Assembly: GCA_026936325.1 (NCBI GenBank)
Contig: JAPTHN010000005.1
Coordinates: 55,915,514-55,979,513, forward strand
Length of the DNA stretch: 64,000 nucleotides
From: Platynereis dumerilii
Taxonomy: Eukaryota > Annelida > Polychaeta > Phyllodocida > Nereididae
Direction of reading: 5' to 3'
Shown here: piece after piece, positions 1 to 11,696 of the stretch
How positions within the stretch are numbered: the first letter of the stretch is position 1
Layout of the letters: every line of letters starts with the position of its first letter
The notes under the pieces: generated by a model
Told to the model about the DNA's origin: nothing
Database searches by the model: none
Seen by the model: the letters and a program-made list of their open reading frames with translations, nothing else
Made by a program: the position numbers and the translations under genes

Positions 1-1803
1 GACAGTCTTAGAGGTGATATTGTTAAAGCAATAAAAAGATGCCGTAAACCAAAGTCAAACATCTCATTAGAAGAGAGGAAAGCTCTGGAGGATTTAAAGA
101 AAAACGAGGACATCATGATTTTGGGTGCAGACAAAGGCAGGGCCACTGTAGTCATGGACAGATCGGACTACAAACGTAAGATTGCCCAATTACTGAATGA
201 TGAGAACACCTATGAGGCACTCAAGAAAGACCCCACCAACAGCTACAAAACTAGACTGATCAACATACTCAGACAATGGAAATCACAGAATAAGATCTCA
301 GACTCTCTTTACTATAGGATCTATCCAACATCTGATCTGGCGCCCAAGTTCTACGGCCTTCCGAAGATCCACAAGGCCCAAGTGCCTTTACGCCCCATCG
401 TGTCTTCGATTGGCAGCATCACATATCAACTCTCCAAATTTTTGACTCAAGTACTGTCCCCCCTGGTAGGCAAGACCCCTCACTTTGTAAAAAACAGCTC
501 GGACTTTGTGAAGAAGATCAAGGACTTAGAGGTACCCCCAGGCCGTAAGATGATCTCTTATGATGTCACTGCGCTGTTTACGAGCATCCCGGTGGAGAAA
601 GCCCTGCATGTCATCGAGGGAAGATTGAAGAATGATGCCACCTTTAAACAACGTTGTGAGCTGTCGGTAGAACAGGTTGTTACTCTCCTAACGTTCTGCC
701 TCAATACCACATATTTCATATATGACGGTACTTTCTATAAACAAAAGCATGGAGCAGCCATGGGCTCGTCAGTATCCCCTGTGGTCGCCAATCTCTATAT
801 GGAGGACTTCGAGGAGAAGGCCATCCGCACTGCGCTTCGCCCCCCTCATTTGTGGCTACGATACGTGGATGATACGTTCGTGATTATCCATGAATATGAT
901 GTAGACAGCTTCACCGAACACATCAACTCACAAGACCCGGACATCAAGTTCACAATCGAACCAGAGGTTGGAGGCAGGATACCTTTCCTGGATACAGAAA
1001 TCATCCTCAATGACGATGCCACCCTGTCCACCAAGGTTTATAGAAAACCAACACATACCGACCAGTACCTCAATTGGCACTCGAATCATCACCTCGAACA
1101 CAAAAGGTCGGTAGTGAGGACTTTACTCCAGAGGGCGGAGACCATCCCATCAAATGTACAAGAAAGAAAAGCGGAGTTGGAACATATCAGGACTGCCCTT
1201 GCAGCCAATGACTACAAACCCTGGATCATAAAGATGCCGAAGAAAACCCCGAAGGACAAAGACACAGACAAAAACACCTCGTCAAAGAGCAAACTCACAC
1301 CGATTCCACTTCCATACACACAGGGTCTCTCTGAAAATCTGCAGAGAATATTCAAGGAATACGGCATACCAACTTACCACAAGCCAGTTAACACCTTGCG
1401 CAACCAGCTGGTAAGGCCGAAAGACCCCACCCCTACTGAGAGCCAGTGTGGAGTTGTGTACCACATCCAGTGCGGGGGCTGCAAACAAGACTACATTGGT
1501 GAAACTGGACGAAATCTGGGTACCAGATTAAAGGAACACACAATGAGAAAAGGCACCAATTCTGCAGTAAAGGAACATCTACAGTCAACAGGCCATCCAT
1601 GCACCATCAAGGAAGTCAAAGTCCTACGAAAAGAGGATCACTGGTACCGCAGGAAAGTCAAGGAAGCCCTAATGATCCAACGACAACAACCCTCCTTAAA
1701 CAGAGACCGTGGCTTGGAGCTCCCCCCCGTGTACTCTACGCTCTTGTCACGTGACTCTCGCGAGTCACGTGACGACTCACCCCCTTCACAACCAGACCAC
1801 TGA
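1..1803 (+). CDS. Penelope-like retroelement polyprotein (RT + GIY-YIG endonuclease), 5' end outside window
   Basis: The frame is open from base 1 to the stop at 1801-1803, so the start lies upstream; the first in-frame ATG is at 115. Numbering from that Met, residues ~1-340 form a reverse transcriptase: a conserved FYGLPKIHK block, SYDVTALFTSIP with catalytic Asp, a GSSVSP block, and the catalytic YVDDT box at residue ~250. Residues ~440-540 carry a GIY-YIG nuclease: VVYHIQCGGC, then DYIGETGR, then a LNRDRGLELP tail. RT followed by a C-terminal GIY-YIG domain is the hallmark of Penelope-like elements, which use the nuclease to nick target DNA and prime reverse transcription. Nothing inside the visible frame is broken. 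It ends ~30 bp before an unrelated ORF, so it probably inserted into or beside it. Confidence 0.9.
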   Translation, partial: DSLRGDIVKAIKRCRKPKSNISLEERKALEDLKKNEDIMILGADKGRATVVMDRSDYKRKIAQLLNDENTYEALKKDPTNSYKTRLINILRQWKSQNKISDSLYYRIYPTSDLAPKFYGLPKIHKAQVPLRPIVSSIGSITYQLSKFLTQVLSPLVGKTPHFVKNSSDFVKKIKDLEVPPGRKMISYDVTALFTSIPVEKALHVIEGRLKNDATFKQRCELSVEQVVTLLTFCLNTTYFIYDGTFYKQKHGAAMGSSVSPVVANLYMEDFEEKAIRTALRPPHLWLRYVDDTFVIIHEYDVDSFTEHINSQDPDIKFTIEPEVGGRIPFLDTEIILNDDATLSTKVYRKPTHTDQYLNWHSNHHLEHKRSVVRTLLQRAETIPSNVQERKAELEHIRTALAANDYKPWIIKMPKKTPKDKDTDKNTSSKSKLTPIPLPYTQGLSENLQRIFKEYGIPTYHKPVNTLRNQLVRPKDPTPTESQCGVVYHIQCGGCKQDYIGETGRNLGTRLKEHTMRKGTNSAVKEHLQSTGHPCTIKEVKVLRKEDHWYRRKVKEALMIQRQQPSLNRDRGLELPPVYSTLLSRDSRESRDDSPPSQPDH

Positions 1804-1808
1804 CGAAG

Positions 1809-1823
1809 CTGTTGAGAGAACAG
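1809..1823 (+). repeat. Small hairpin at the 3' end of the Penelope-like element
   Basis: A 5-bp stem (CTGTT / AACAG) closes a 5-base loop a few bases after the polyprotein stop and is followed by GCGAAAA. Penelope-like elements often end with a short hairpin and an A-rich stretch just after the ORF, so the element probably ends at about 1825-1830. The exact end is inferred, since only one copy is visible. Confidence 0.45.
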
Positions 1824-1830
1824 CGAAAAT

Positions 1831-3378
1831 TATGGACAATTTTTCTACGATTCTCCAGAAGGTAAATTCATCACTCCACTCTTTTCACGTTTACTAATTG
1901 CAGCTCGGTCAAGACCAGAAATCAACTTGCAAGATGCAATTGGATCTTATGAGTTCACTGCCATACCACAATCTCTCTTTCTGCCAGATGGATCTCTTGC
2001 TATGTGTACTGACAAGAGCAAGCTGATGTCTTGTATGGAACAAATACTCAATGAGGAAAGGGTGTGTGAGACCTTGTCAGACAGTTCTATCAAGGCTGCT
2101 GTACTTGATGGAATGAACATAGTTCAAGCCCTCGGAAAGCCAAAAAATGCCCGGACATGTGAGGATTTTTCCAGAACATTTGTTCAGGTCGTCGAAGCAA
2201 AATTCCGAGGGTACCAAGAAGGGCATCTTGTGTTCGACAACTATGCTATCAATGAGCACTCCTTGAAAGATTCCACCCGAAAAAAAAGAGTTGGGACAGT
2301 GCAACAAATTAACTTTCATGTCGATGACAGAACATCTATTGCCAATGTGAGCATGAGGCAATTCCTGTCAAGTTCCAAAACAAAAGACGAACTCACTTGT
2401 TACCTAGCAAATAAGTGCTTCAATTACTTTCGGAACAAGGCAATCACAGTCATAGTTACTTCAAGAGAGAAAGTATTGTCTACTGGCAGAAATGCCCAAC
2501 ATCTTGAATGCACACATGAGGAGGCTGATGGTCGTTTAATCTTGCATGCGGCGGATGCAGCTAAAAGTGGTGCTGATGTTGTGGACATCTTCTCGCAAGA
2601 CACAGATGTTCTTGTGCTGGCAGTAAGACGCATTCCACAGCTTGGCAAAGAAACAAACTTCGTAACAGGTACTGGAGCAAAACGGAGAACAATTTCGGTG
2701 AACCAGATACATGAAACACTTGGGGAAGAAAAGGCTGCAGCACTACCAGGTTTTCATGCTTTCTCAGGTGCAGACATAACTGGACATTTTGCAACGAAGG
2801 GCAAACTTACATGTTGGAAGGTCTTCTGTAAGGCAGATGATGATGTGACACAAGCTTTCCAGGTCCTTGGTCAGCACGATGCACCTGAAGAATCCTTCCA
2901 AGCAGAACTTGAAAAGTATGTCTGCCAATTGTATGATCCACAAACAAAAATCAAAGATGTTGGAAAGATGCGTTGGCAGTGCTTCAAGAAAAATCAATCC
3001 CAAGGGCAAAAGCTACCACCAACAAAAGGAGCTCTTCAGCAAGCTATTCTCAGATCCCGGTACCAAGCAATAGTTTGGCAAAATGATATTGTGCCAAAGC
3101 CAGCCGTATTGGATCCCTGTGAATTTGGCTGGACATTTGAAAATGGAAAGTATCTTCCTGTTACAACTTTGCTGCCTCCTGCTCCTGATGCTATTGTTCA
3201 GTTGGTTAAATGTGGATGCAAAAAGAACAATTGTGCAAGTAGGTGTTCATGCCGCCAGAATGATCTTGTGTGTACTGACCTCTGTCTTTGTGGAGCCGAT
3301 GAAGAGATATGCACCAACACCAATACTGACACTGTATTTCATGATGACACTTCATCTGATGAAGATGATACTTTCTGA
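1831..3378 (+). CDS. Multi-copy invertebrate protein with PIN/XPG-like nuclease core and C-terminal TSO1-like CXC motif (5' partial)
   Basis: The frame is open from about 1816 to the stop at 3376-3378 (~515 residues from 1831). There is no ATG near the beginning, and the start LFSRLLIAARSRPEIN looks like the middle of a protein, so the N-terminus is missing, probably cut off by the Penelope-like element upstream. In the middle, THEEADGRLILHAADAA, QDTDVLVLAV and LPGFHAFSGAD resemble the acidic residues and helical arch of PIN/XPG-like nucleases. The C-terminus (CGCKKNNCASRCSCR...CTDLCLCG) has the Cys spacing of a CXC/TSO1-like DNA-binding module, followed by an acidic tail. Such proteins occur in many copies in marine invertebrate genomes and may belong to or travel with mobile DNA (recalled, not tested). 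Host gene fragment or transposon-derived ORF are both possible. Confidence 0.6.
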   Translation, partial: YGQFFYDSPEGKFITPLFSRLLIAARSRPEINLQDAIGSYEFTAIPQSLFLPDGSLAMCTDKSKLMSCMEQILNEERVCETLSDSSIKAAVLDGMNIVQALGKPKNARTCEDFSRTFVQVVEAKFRGYQEGHLVFDNYAINEHSLKDSTRKKRVGTVQQINFHVDDRTSIANVSMRQFLSSSKTKDELTCYLANKCFNYFRNKAITVIVTSREKVLSTGRNAQHLECTHEEADGRLILHAADAAKSGADVVDIFSQDTDVLVLAVRRIPQLGKETNFVTGTGAKRRTISVNQIHETLGEEKAAALPGFHAFSGADITGHFATKGKLTCWKVFCKADDDVTQAFQVLGQHDAPEESFQAELEKYVCQLYDPQTKIKDVGKMRWQCFKKNQSQGQKLPPTKGALQQAILRSRYQAIVWQNDIVPKPAVLDPCEFGWTFENGKYLPVTTLLPPAPDAIVQLVKCGCKKNNCASRCSCRQNDLVCTDLCLCGADEEICTNTNTDTVFHDDTSSDEDDTF

Positions 3379-4254
3379 GAAATTGGTTCATTACATCAGT
3401 TCTGATAATCATTGTTGTGGTATTTCTTTCTGAGAAACTCTGCACTGTACACGGTTAGCATAAGTGACTTGATGATTGAGTTGTAATTTTGTAAATATCG
3501 TGTAATCATATTACAGAAGATTATTGGGATGATTTAATTATTGTTTGCTTTGTTATATAGACCATTTCTCAAATATGTAGGCCTATATGTGTTATGTAGT
3601 AAACTTTAGATTACAGCCAAATGATTCATGATTACAGCTTTTGCTCAAGACAAAAGCATTTTTCGGTTTCGACACTTTATTGATTGCTGTTGTACCGTAT
3701 GTATTGATATGATTATTCTTATTGGCATTAAAATTATCATTGCTTTCCATTATTTAAGGTGGTTTGTTAATTTCCTAACATAAAGCCAGGGAAAATACAT
3801 GAAATCAATCCAAAAATTGCAATATAGATTAGATTTGCTGAAAAATAGGACTGTTTACGGTGACGGCGGCCATCTTGTCCGCCATCTTGAATTTGAGAGG
3901 GAAGATGTGATCAGAAAAAATGCAATCATTGATTTTTGAATTCTACACAAAATTCTGGTCTAGAAACAGCAGGATTGCAAATTTTAACATGACATTTTCA
4001 CGGGAGCCAGTTTAGCTACACAAGAGAACAGACTATATCTAGAAATTGCCTGAACTTTGGGGGGGGGGGGGGGGTTGGATATGGAGTTGTTTGCAGCTTT
4101 TCCTATCTTTAATCTTTAATTACCACAAATAAATACAAGCACGTATACATTGAAACAATGTGGTACGCTGACATCTGACATCTGACACCATGCATTATGT
4201 GCCATTTACAAGCATATTTCATGTTATTTTGCAAATATAATTTTATAATTTCAG
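3379..4254. other. Non-coding stretch, no gene seen
   Basis: AT-rich 3' flank of the CXC ORF. It holds a G16 run at 4059-4074 and ends in a pyrimidine-poor but plausible splice acceptor (TTTCAG at 4249-4254) for the next exon. No RNA gene or repeat family was recognised. Confidence 0.4.
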
Positions 4255-5041
4255 ATGGACGCACACAAGTGGGAGCTGTTTTTCTTGAATCATCCAAAAC
4301 TGGAGAGGTTCATGTCATGGCTACCTTTTACCAAGCGATATTGCATCCTGTGTGGAGAATTGCCTGGAAAAGGCGAAGTGAAGTGCAAGTCTCCCGTATG
4401 TTTCGTGGTCTACTGTCGCACCTGTTGGCAGGATGTTAATGTGAGTAGTCAGCTTTGTCTTTGATTTTAGTCTGTATGCTCAGTATGCTGGGATTAGAAA
4501 TTGAATTTTTGACCGTATTTGAATTCATTCTCCTGACTCCTGACTTTGATGATTTGGATTTGCCTGAGAAATGAATGATCACTAAATTCTTTTTAGTATT
4601 TTCACTGCATATTGATTTGTAAACTTAAACTAATGGGGCGACCATTTAATTACACCTGGGGGGCTTGGAGTTTCCTTGGTGGGTAATTATTTATTTCACA
4701 GTGACGGAGGCATTATTTATTTATTTCTCGTGTGAAGTCCCCGAATAATCATTCCTAAATTACGCAACGCTTTATTAAGAAATACCCCCGGCAGAAATTA
4801 TTTATTTCAAGACTGCCCAAAAATAATTTATTTATTTCACCAAAACTGAGCAAGAAATTATTTATTTAAAAAAACTCGGGGGGGGGGGACTCGGGAGGTA
4901 TTTGTTATTAAATGATTTCCCCCTAATGAGCAAAATAAATGATTGAAATTGAATTGAATAATGTTACAGGCTGTGTGTATGGCATGTCTACCCCAAGATG
5001 AGTGGACAACTGATAGCGAAGGATATTCTGGGTCCGACTGA
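4255..5041 (+). CDS. DC-STAMP-like protein (DCST1/DCST2-type), last two exons with RING-like zinc motif
   Basis: Exon 4255-4440 (62 codons) follows an acceptor AG at 4253-4254 and ends at a donor GTGAGT at 4441. A second exon, 4970-5041, follows ACAG at 4966-4969, keeps the frame and ends in TGA. Together they encode 85 residues: RYCILCGELPG, KCKSPVCFVVYCRTCW, then AVCMACLP and an acidic Asp/Ser end. The series of Cys pairs resembles the C-terminal cytosolic RING-like finger of DCST1/DCST2, membrane proteins of the DC-STAMP family needed for sperm-egg fusion and, for DCST1, ubiquitin ligation. The ATG at 4255 is more likely an internal Met than the start, since the family has a long transmembrane part encoded upstream. 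That part is not visible and would lie outside the window, with the elements at 1-3.4 kb in an intron. The intron holds AT-rich TTATTTATTT clusters and no other feature. Confidence 0.5.
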
Positions 5042-5839
5042 AGTGGATTTTCAAGGTTTTCCAGGGGTATAAAGAAAATTGATTCTAATTAGCTATTACT
5101 GCCGAAGAAGAGACATGATGAGAAGGACCAATTTGGCTATTTTATGTCATTTTACATGTTTTGAGGGTTATTTTGACATGAGTGTTGTTATTTTACTCAA
5201 AATACCTAATTGAAAATGTTCATTCATACGCCGTCCCATTGAAACCTCTGCTGATCAGAAATGCTAACTTCCGGTTATTTCAACTATATCATGTTTTAAT
5301 TTTGAATTTAAATCAGCATTCATAAAATCAGGAATCAGAATCTCTTAATCGTTATGAAAACATTTTGCTAAGGAGCCTACATGTATGTATCGAACGTTAT
5401 ATATCTATGGATAGTTTTCTACATTCTCTAATTAACAAATCCATCAAAGTCTTCGTTGTAGATTTTACACCTGTTATTGGTTCAAATTTTTCTGAACTGA
5501 CTTTTCCGTCCACCTAAAAAGGGTTACATTTTTTGCCCCTGTTTTTACATGTATATTGTCTTTTTATAGACTCTTTGGAAGTTTTCATGTTAACTTGGAA
5601 TGAATGATACTTTGAATGAATGAACATTAGCTTGCTCTCTTTTACAGTATTACTTATTCTTATCCAATTGCCTTTTTGGAAGTATGATATATGCTATTTT
5701 TAGAAGTGTGATTTATGTGAATTTTATTTGTGTGTTTTTTATATAAATGTTATGCAGTTGAAGATTAAACCGTTCATGCATGATTTGTTGCAAATCCAAA
5801 GTGTTTACTTTTATCGCTGAATAGACAACAGCTTTTCAA
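5042..5839. other. 3' flank of the DC-STAMP-like gene, no other gene seen
   Basis: AT-rich sequence likely to include the 3' UTR. An ATTAAA-type signal (~5764) lies shortly before the satellite array. No ORF or repeat family was recognised. Confidence 0.4.
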
Positions 5840-8800
5840 TTTGCTTTTTGCCGTTAACATGCAAAGTACAAGCAGCTTGTGATTTCACCAAACATCTTCT
5901 CTTAGTCGTTGTTTTGGTTATTATAAACTTGTTAAAAGTGCTGAATTCAAGCTACATGTCAGTTCATCAAATATCTCGAAGAAGTAATCATTTTGGTAAA
6001 TATTCTGATATTAAAATGCTGTGTTCAAGGGCATCACCTTGCCATAAAACACGACTGAAGCAGCATGTGAATTCATCAAAGGTCTTCTCTGAATAATGGT
6101 TTTTGTCAAAGGTCTGATTTAAGAAGTTATTTTGGTAACTATTCTTTCATTAAATATCTGTGTTTAAAGGACATAAATTTGCCGCAAACAGGACTCGAGC
6201 AGCATATGAATTCATCAAAGGTCTGATTTAAGAAATCGTTTTGGTGACTATTCTTTCATTAAAATGCTGTGTTTAAAGAAAATCAATTTGCCACAAAACA
6301 GGACCCTAGCAGCATGTGATTTCATCAAAGGTCTGATTTAAGAAACTCTTGGTGACTATTGTTTGTAAATTTATTAATAGGCTCCAGAAAAAGCTGAGGC
6401 TTATCTAGCTGGGGCCTTTGATGCCAAAAGATATGTATACATAAAAAATTTTAAATGAAGTATGATATATAATAAGAAACATAAAATTTAGTATTGGATT
6501 AAAAAAAAAAAATGATGGTTTTAATGACAGAATTGAAATACGGTTAGGTGACGCAACTCTTTACTTTGGCAAAGTTGTTTATTCTATTTGAATATTTATT
6601 TTTAATGTTTTGTTGTAACATGCTAATGATTCACTCTTTCCTCAGTAATTTTTGATATAGTGTGCGCAGTGTACAGATTTTTTGAAAGATTGTGTTGATT
6701 GATTGGTCAGGTCTTCATTCAACTCCGTCAACAAGGCATTCCATATTTCACTTCCTTTATAGCTTATTTTGTTTTTAGCTTGTTGGGTTTTGACTCTTTG
6801 TACATGCAATAATTTTGATTGACGTGTTTCTCTATTATTTACATATTCTTTCATTAAAATGCTGTGTTTAAAGGACATCAATTTGCCACAAAACAGGACT
6901 CAAGCAGCATGTGAATTCATCAAAGGTCTGATTTGAGAAATTGTTTTTGTGACTATTCTTTCATTAAAATGCTGTGTTTAAAGGACATCAATTTGCCACA
7001 AAACAGGACCCCAGCAGCATGTGATTTCATCAAAGGTCTGATTGAAGAAACTGTTTTGGTGACTATTCTTTCATTAAAATGCTGTGTTTAAAGGACATCA
7101 ATTTGCCACAAAACAGGACTCGAGCAGCATGTGAATTCATCAAAGGTCTGAAATAACAAATTGGTAAATATTCTCTCATTGAAATGCTGTGTTTAAATGA
7201 CATCAATTTGCCACAAAACATGACTCAAGCAGCAAGTGATTTCATCAAAGGTCTGATTGAAGAAACTGTCTTGGTGACAATTCTTTCATTAAAATGCTGT
7301 GTTTAAAGGACATTAATCTGCCACAAAACAGGACCCCAGCAGCATGTGATTTCATCAAAGGTCTGATTTAAGAAACTGTCTTGGTGACTATTCTTTCATT
7401 AAAATGCTGTCTTTAAAGGACATCAATTTGCCACAAATAGGACTCCAGCAGCTTGTGATTTCATCAAAGGTCTGATTTAAGAAACTGTCTTGGTGACTAT
7501 TCTTTCTTTAAAATGCTGTGTTTAAAGGACATAAATTTGCCGCAAACAGGACTCGAGCAGCATATGAATTCATCAAAGGTCTGATTTAAGAAATCGTTTT
7601 GGTGACTATTCTTTCATTAAAATGCTGTGTTTAAATTACATCAATTTGCCACAAAACAGGACTCCAGCAGCATGTGAATTCATCAAAGGTCTGATTGAAG
7701 AAACTGTTTTGGTGACTATTCTTTCATTAAAATGCTGTGTTTAAAGGACATCAATTTGCCACAAAACAGGACTCGAGCAGCATGTGAATTCATCAAAGGT
7801 CTGATTGAAGAAACTGTTTTGGTGACTATTCTTTCATTAAAATGCTGTGTTTAAAGGACATTAATCTGCCACAAAACAGGACCCCAGCAGCATGTGATTT
7901 CATCAAAGGTCTGATTGAGGAAACTGTTTTGGTGACTATTCTTTCATTAAAATGCTGTGTTTAAAGGACATCAATTTGCCACAAAACAGGACTCCAGCAG
8001 CATGTGAATTCATCAAAGGTCTGATTTAAGAAACTGTTTTGGTGACTATTCTTTCATTAAAATGCTGTGTTTAAAGGACATAAATTTGCCACAAAACAGG
8101 ACTCAAGCAGCAAGTGAATTCATCAAAGGTCTGATTGAAGAAATTGTTTTGGTGACTATTCTTTCATTAAAATGCTGTGTTTAAAGGACATCAATTTGCC
8201 ACAAAACAGGACTCGAGCAGCATGTGAATTCATCAAAGGTCTGATTGAAGAAACTGTTTTGGTGACTATTCTTTCATTAAAATGCTGTGTTTAAAGGACA
8301 TCAATTTGCCACAAAACATGACTCAAGCTGCATGTGATTTCATCAAAGGTCTGATTGAAGAAACTGTCTTGGTGACAATTCTTTCATTAAAATGCTGTGT
8401 TTAAAGGACATCAATATGCCACAAAACAGGACTCTAGCAGCATGTGAATTCATCAAAGGTCTTTTCTAAGTAGTTGTTTTGGTGACTATTCCTTCATTAA
8501 AATGCTGTGTTTAAAGGACATCAATTTGCCACAAACAGTCCTCCGGCAGCATGTGAATTCATCAAAGGTCTGATTTAAGAAACTGTCTTGGTGACTATTC
8601 TTTCTTTAAAATGCTGTGTTTAAAGGACATAAATTTGCCACAAAACAGGACTCGAGCAGCATATGAATTCATCAAAGGTCTGATTTAAGAAATCGTTTTG
8701 GTGACTATTCTTTCATTAAAATGCTGTGTTTAAAGTACGTCAATTTGCCACAAAACAGGACTCCAGCAGCATGTGAATTCATCAAAGGTCTGATTGAAGA

Positions 8801-10145
8801 AACTGTTTTGGTGACTATTCTTTCATTAAAATGCTGTGTTTAAAGGACATCAATTTGCCACAAAACAGGACTCTAGCAGCATGTGAATTCATCAAAGGTC
8901 TGATTGAAGAAACTGTTTTGGTGACTATTCTTTCATTAAAATGCTGTGTTTAAAGGACATTAATCTGCCACAAAACAGGACCCCAGCAGCATGTGATTTC
9001 ATCAAAGGTCTGATTGAGGAAACTGTTTTGGTGACTATTCTTTCATTAAAATGCTGTGTTTAAAGGACATCAATTTGCCACAAAACAGGACTCCAGCAGC
9101 ATGTGAATTCATCAAAGGTCTGATTTAAGAAACTGTTTTGGTGACTATTCTTTCATTAAAATGCTGTGTTTAAAGGACATAAATTTGCCACAAAACAGGA
9201 CTCAAGCAGCAAGTGATTTCATCAAAGGTCTGATTGAAGAAATTGTCTTGGTGACTATTCTTCCATTAAAATGCTGTGTTTAAAGGACATCAATTTGCCA
9301 CAAAACAGGACTCGAGCAGCATGTGAATTCATCAAAGGTCTGATTGAACAAACTGTCTTGGTAAATATTCTGTCATTGAAATGCTGTGTTTAAAGGACAT
9401 CAATTTGCTGCAAAACAGGACTCGAGCAGCATGTGATTTCATCAAAGGTCTGATTGAAGAAACTGTCTTGGTGACTATTCTTTCTTTAAAATGCTGTGTT
9501 TAAAGGACATAAATTTGCCTCAAAACAGGACTCAAGCAGCATGTGAATTCATCAATGGTCTGATTGAAGAAACTGTCTTGATGACTATTCTTTCATTAAA
9601 TAATGTGTTTAAAGGACATCAATTTGCCACAAAACAGGACTCCAGCAGCATGTGATCTCATCAAAGGTCTGATTGAAGAAACTGTCTTGGTGACTATTCT
9701 TTCTTTAAAATGCTGTGTTTAAAGGACATAAATTTGCCACAAAACAGGACTCAAGCAGCATGTGATGTCATCAAAGGTCTGATTGAAGAAACTGTCTTGG
9801 TGACTATTCTTTCATTAAAATGCTGTGTTTAAAGGACATCAATTTGCCACAAAACAGGACTCAGGTCAAGCAGCAAGTGATTTCATCAAAGGTCTGATTG
9901 AAGAAACTGTTTTGGTGACTATTCTTTCATTAAAATGCTGTGTTTAAAGGACATCAATTTGCCATCAAACAGGACTCCGGCAGCATGTGAATTCATCAAA
10001 GGTCTGATTTGAGAAATTGTTTTGGTGACTATTCTTTCATTAAAATGCTGTGTTTAAAGGACATCAATTTGCCACAAAACAGGACTCAAGTCAAGCAGCA
10101 AGTGATTTCATCAAAGGTCCTCTTAGTAATTGTTTGGTAAATAAT
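5840..10145. repeat. 110-bp satellite array, about 35 monomers
   Basis: The monomer is ~110 bp. Recognisable anchors in each unit are CATTAAAATGCTGTGTTTAA, TTGCCACAAAACAGGA, CAGCATGTGAATTCATCA and AAGGTCTGATT. Units are very similar from ~6,850 to ~10,080 and decay toward the left edge (5,840-6,200), as expected if the edge escapes homogenisation. Variant monomers recur in the same order 1,099 bp apart, showing a ten-monomer higher-order unit (see findings). A LINE fragment interrupts the array at ~6,363-6,845. No ORF of note runs through it. Confidence 0.95.
6363..6845 (-). mobile_element. 5'-truncated LINE, 3' end only (RT ORF C-terminus)
   Basis: This 480-bp piece breaks the satellite. 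On the minus strand it encodes ~60 residues ending KNY-stop at 6642, with RVKTQQAKNKISYKGSEIWN and a TQSFKKSV motif. That is the usual C-terminus of CR1/jockey-like LINE ORF2 ("SYRGAxLWN...FKKxLK"). About 280 bp of 3' UTR follow toward the left. Extreme 5' truncation is typical of LINE insertion by target-primed reverse transcription. Satellite monomers on both sides pick up in nearly the same phase, which agrees with a simple insertion. The family was not identified further. Confidence 0.7.
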
Positions 10146-10779
10146 CTTTTCTTCAGATATTGCTTGCCTCTTTGGTAATCCAGATAATCTTGACTTTCTT
10201 TAGGCTGTGTGGTGTGGTTTTGAAAATTCTTCTTTCCATTTCGGCATCCCTGCTTTAAATTGAGTTCTACTATGTGCCTCTCCTTTGCTGCGTTGAGCAT
10301 TTTCACATCTGATAATTTCTCTGCTTTTCTTCTGCCATTCTGGCTGAACACCAACTGGTGATACTTGACTGCTTTTTGCATAGCACAGGTTTGACTATTC
10401 TGCCTGATGAGGTTCTGAGCTCTTTGTTACCGTTTTCTTTCATTGTCTAATATCTAAGTCACACATGCAACATGTAGAGTTCCTAGGGCAGATTTCTCAA
10501 AAAGATGCAAAATGACTTTCCACAAGTTACATTAGCACAAGTCTGATAAGGCCAGACATAATTGGATCGTAGCTTCTCAGATTTTCTCAGGGTGCTTTTT
10601 CTGAGGGTAGCTGGCAGGACAAAAAAAAGCTGAAATCTAAATATTTTAATGTGTCAATCCATTAAATAAAATCATGGGTAAACACTGTTTTCTGTTGGAT
10701 TGGTAGATCAGAGAAACTAAAAATACGGCCTTGTGCTAATGTAACAACGTTAAATGATGGAGGACGGAATTTTTTACGC
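10146..10779. other. Unassigned stretch with an unrecognised minus-strand ORF
   Basis: On the minus strand an open frame of 96 residues runs from 10381 to 10091 (basic, many Lys/Gln). Its last third reads into the satellite, so at most the first ~70 residues could be real. No domain was recognised and no convincing splice sites flank it. The rest is non-coding. Confidence 0.2.
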
Positions 10780-11696
10780 GGATCCTACTGCAATATAAAC
10801 GGAATCACCAGCAGGGTACCACCCCTGTAGTTGGTCCCTGTTTTAACTACCATTGGCTCCGATTGGGCTACACTGACCAAATATCTTATTTGGGCCCTAA
10901 GTGAGCCCAAAACGGGGCCCAAAGTGTGTCCCAAATTGGGCCCAAAGTGAACCCAAAATGGGCGCAAAATGTGTCCCACTTTCAACTAGCATGGGCACAG
11001 AATGGGTGACACTGACCTTAAGGGGCCCATAGCCGGCCCATGTTTCTGTTGCCATGGGCACACTTAAGGCTACACCGACTAGAAGCATAAATTAATAGGC
11101 CACATCCATTGGCAAACAACTGGGCGTCACATCCAATGGATGTTGGCACTGTTCGGGCAATTCCTGTAACATAGATAATACAACTGAAAATATTACTGTA
11201 TTTCGATTTAATACACAAATCTACATATATTAAGTTATTAAATAAATAGAAGGGGGCTGTACAGGCAACACAGATTTTTTCTCAATCTTGGCGTGGCTTC
11301 TTAGCCCTGTCCGCCCTTCCACCATCTCTGTCTCTTGCTCCTGTCAGCCATTTTCCGCAGGCTTGGCCAACCTGAATCTGAGTTCTATTCTCCAGGAGCG
11401 GGTTCATTTTGATGGCCTCTGAAAAACACGAGATTTCAAGATACAAATTTGAAAAGGAAAGATTCGCTTGTACAGTTAGCAAAGGAGCTCACTTGCTTTG
11501 ATTTAAGCTTTTTCACTATGATTAGCAGTTGGGCCATTATTATATTAGATTTTGTAGATTGTATTGAATATAAATGCATGCTATAGATTTTTTTATTTTT
11601 ATGGATTGACTTATAGGTTATTAAAGAAATGAAGAAAACGTTCAGCACTAGCACTTGACAGAGTAAAAGTTCCTTAAATTTGGTACCATATCGGAA

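Noticed and set aside
5840-10145. CRISPR-like array because of regular repeats
   Set aside because: Adjacent 110-bp units have no unique spacers and the genome is clearly eukaryotic; it is satellite DNA.
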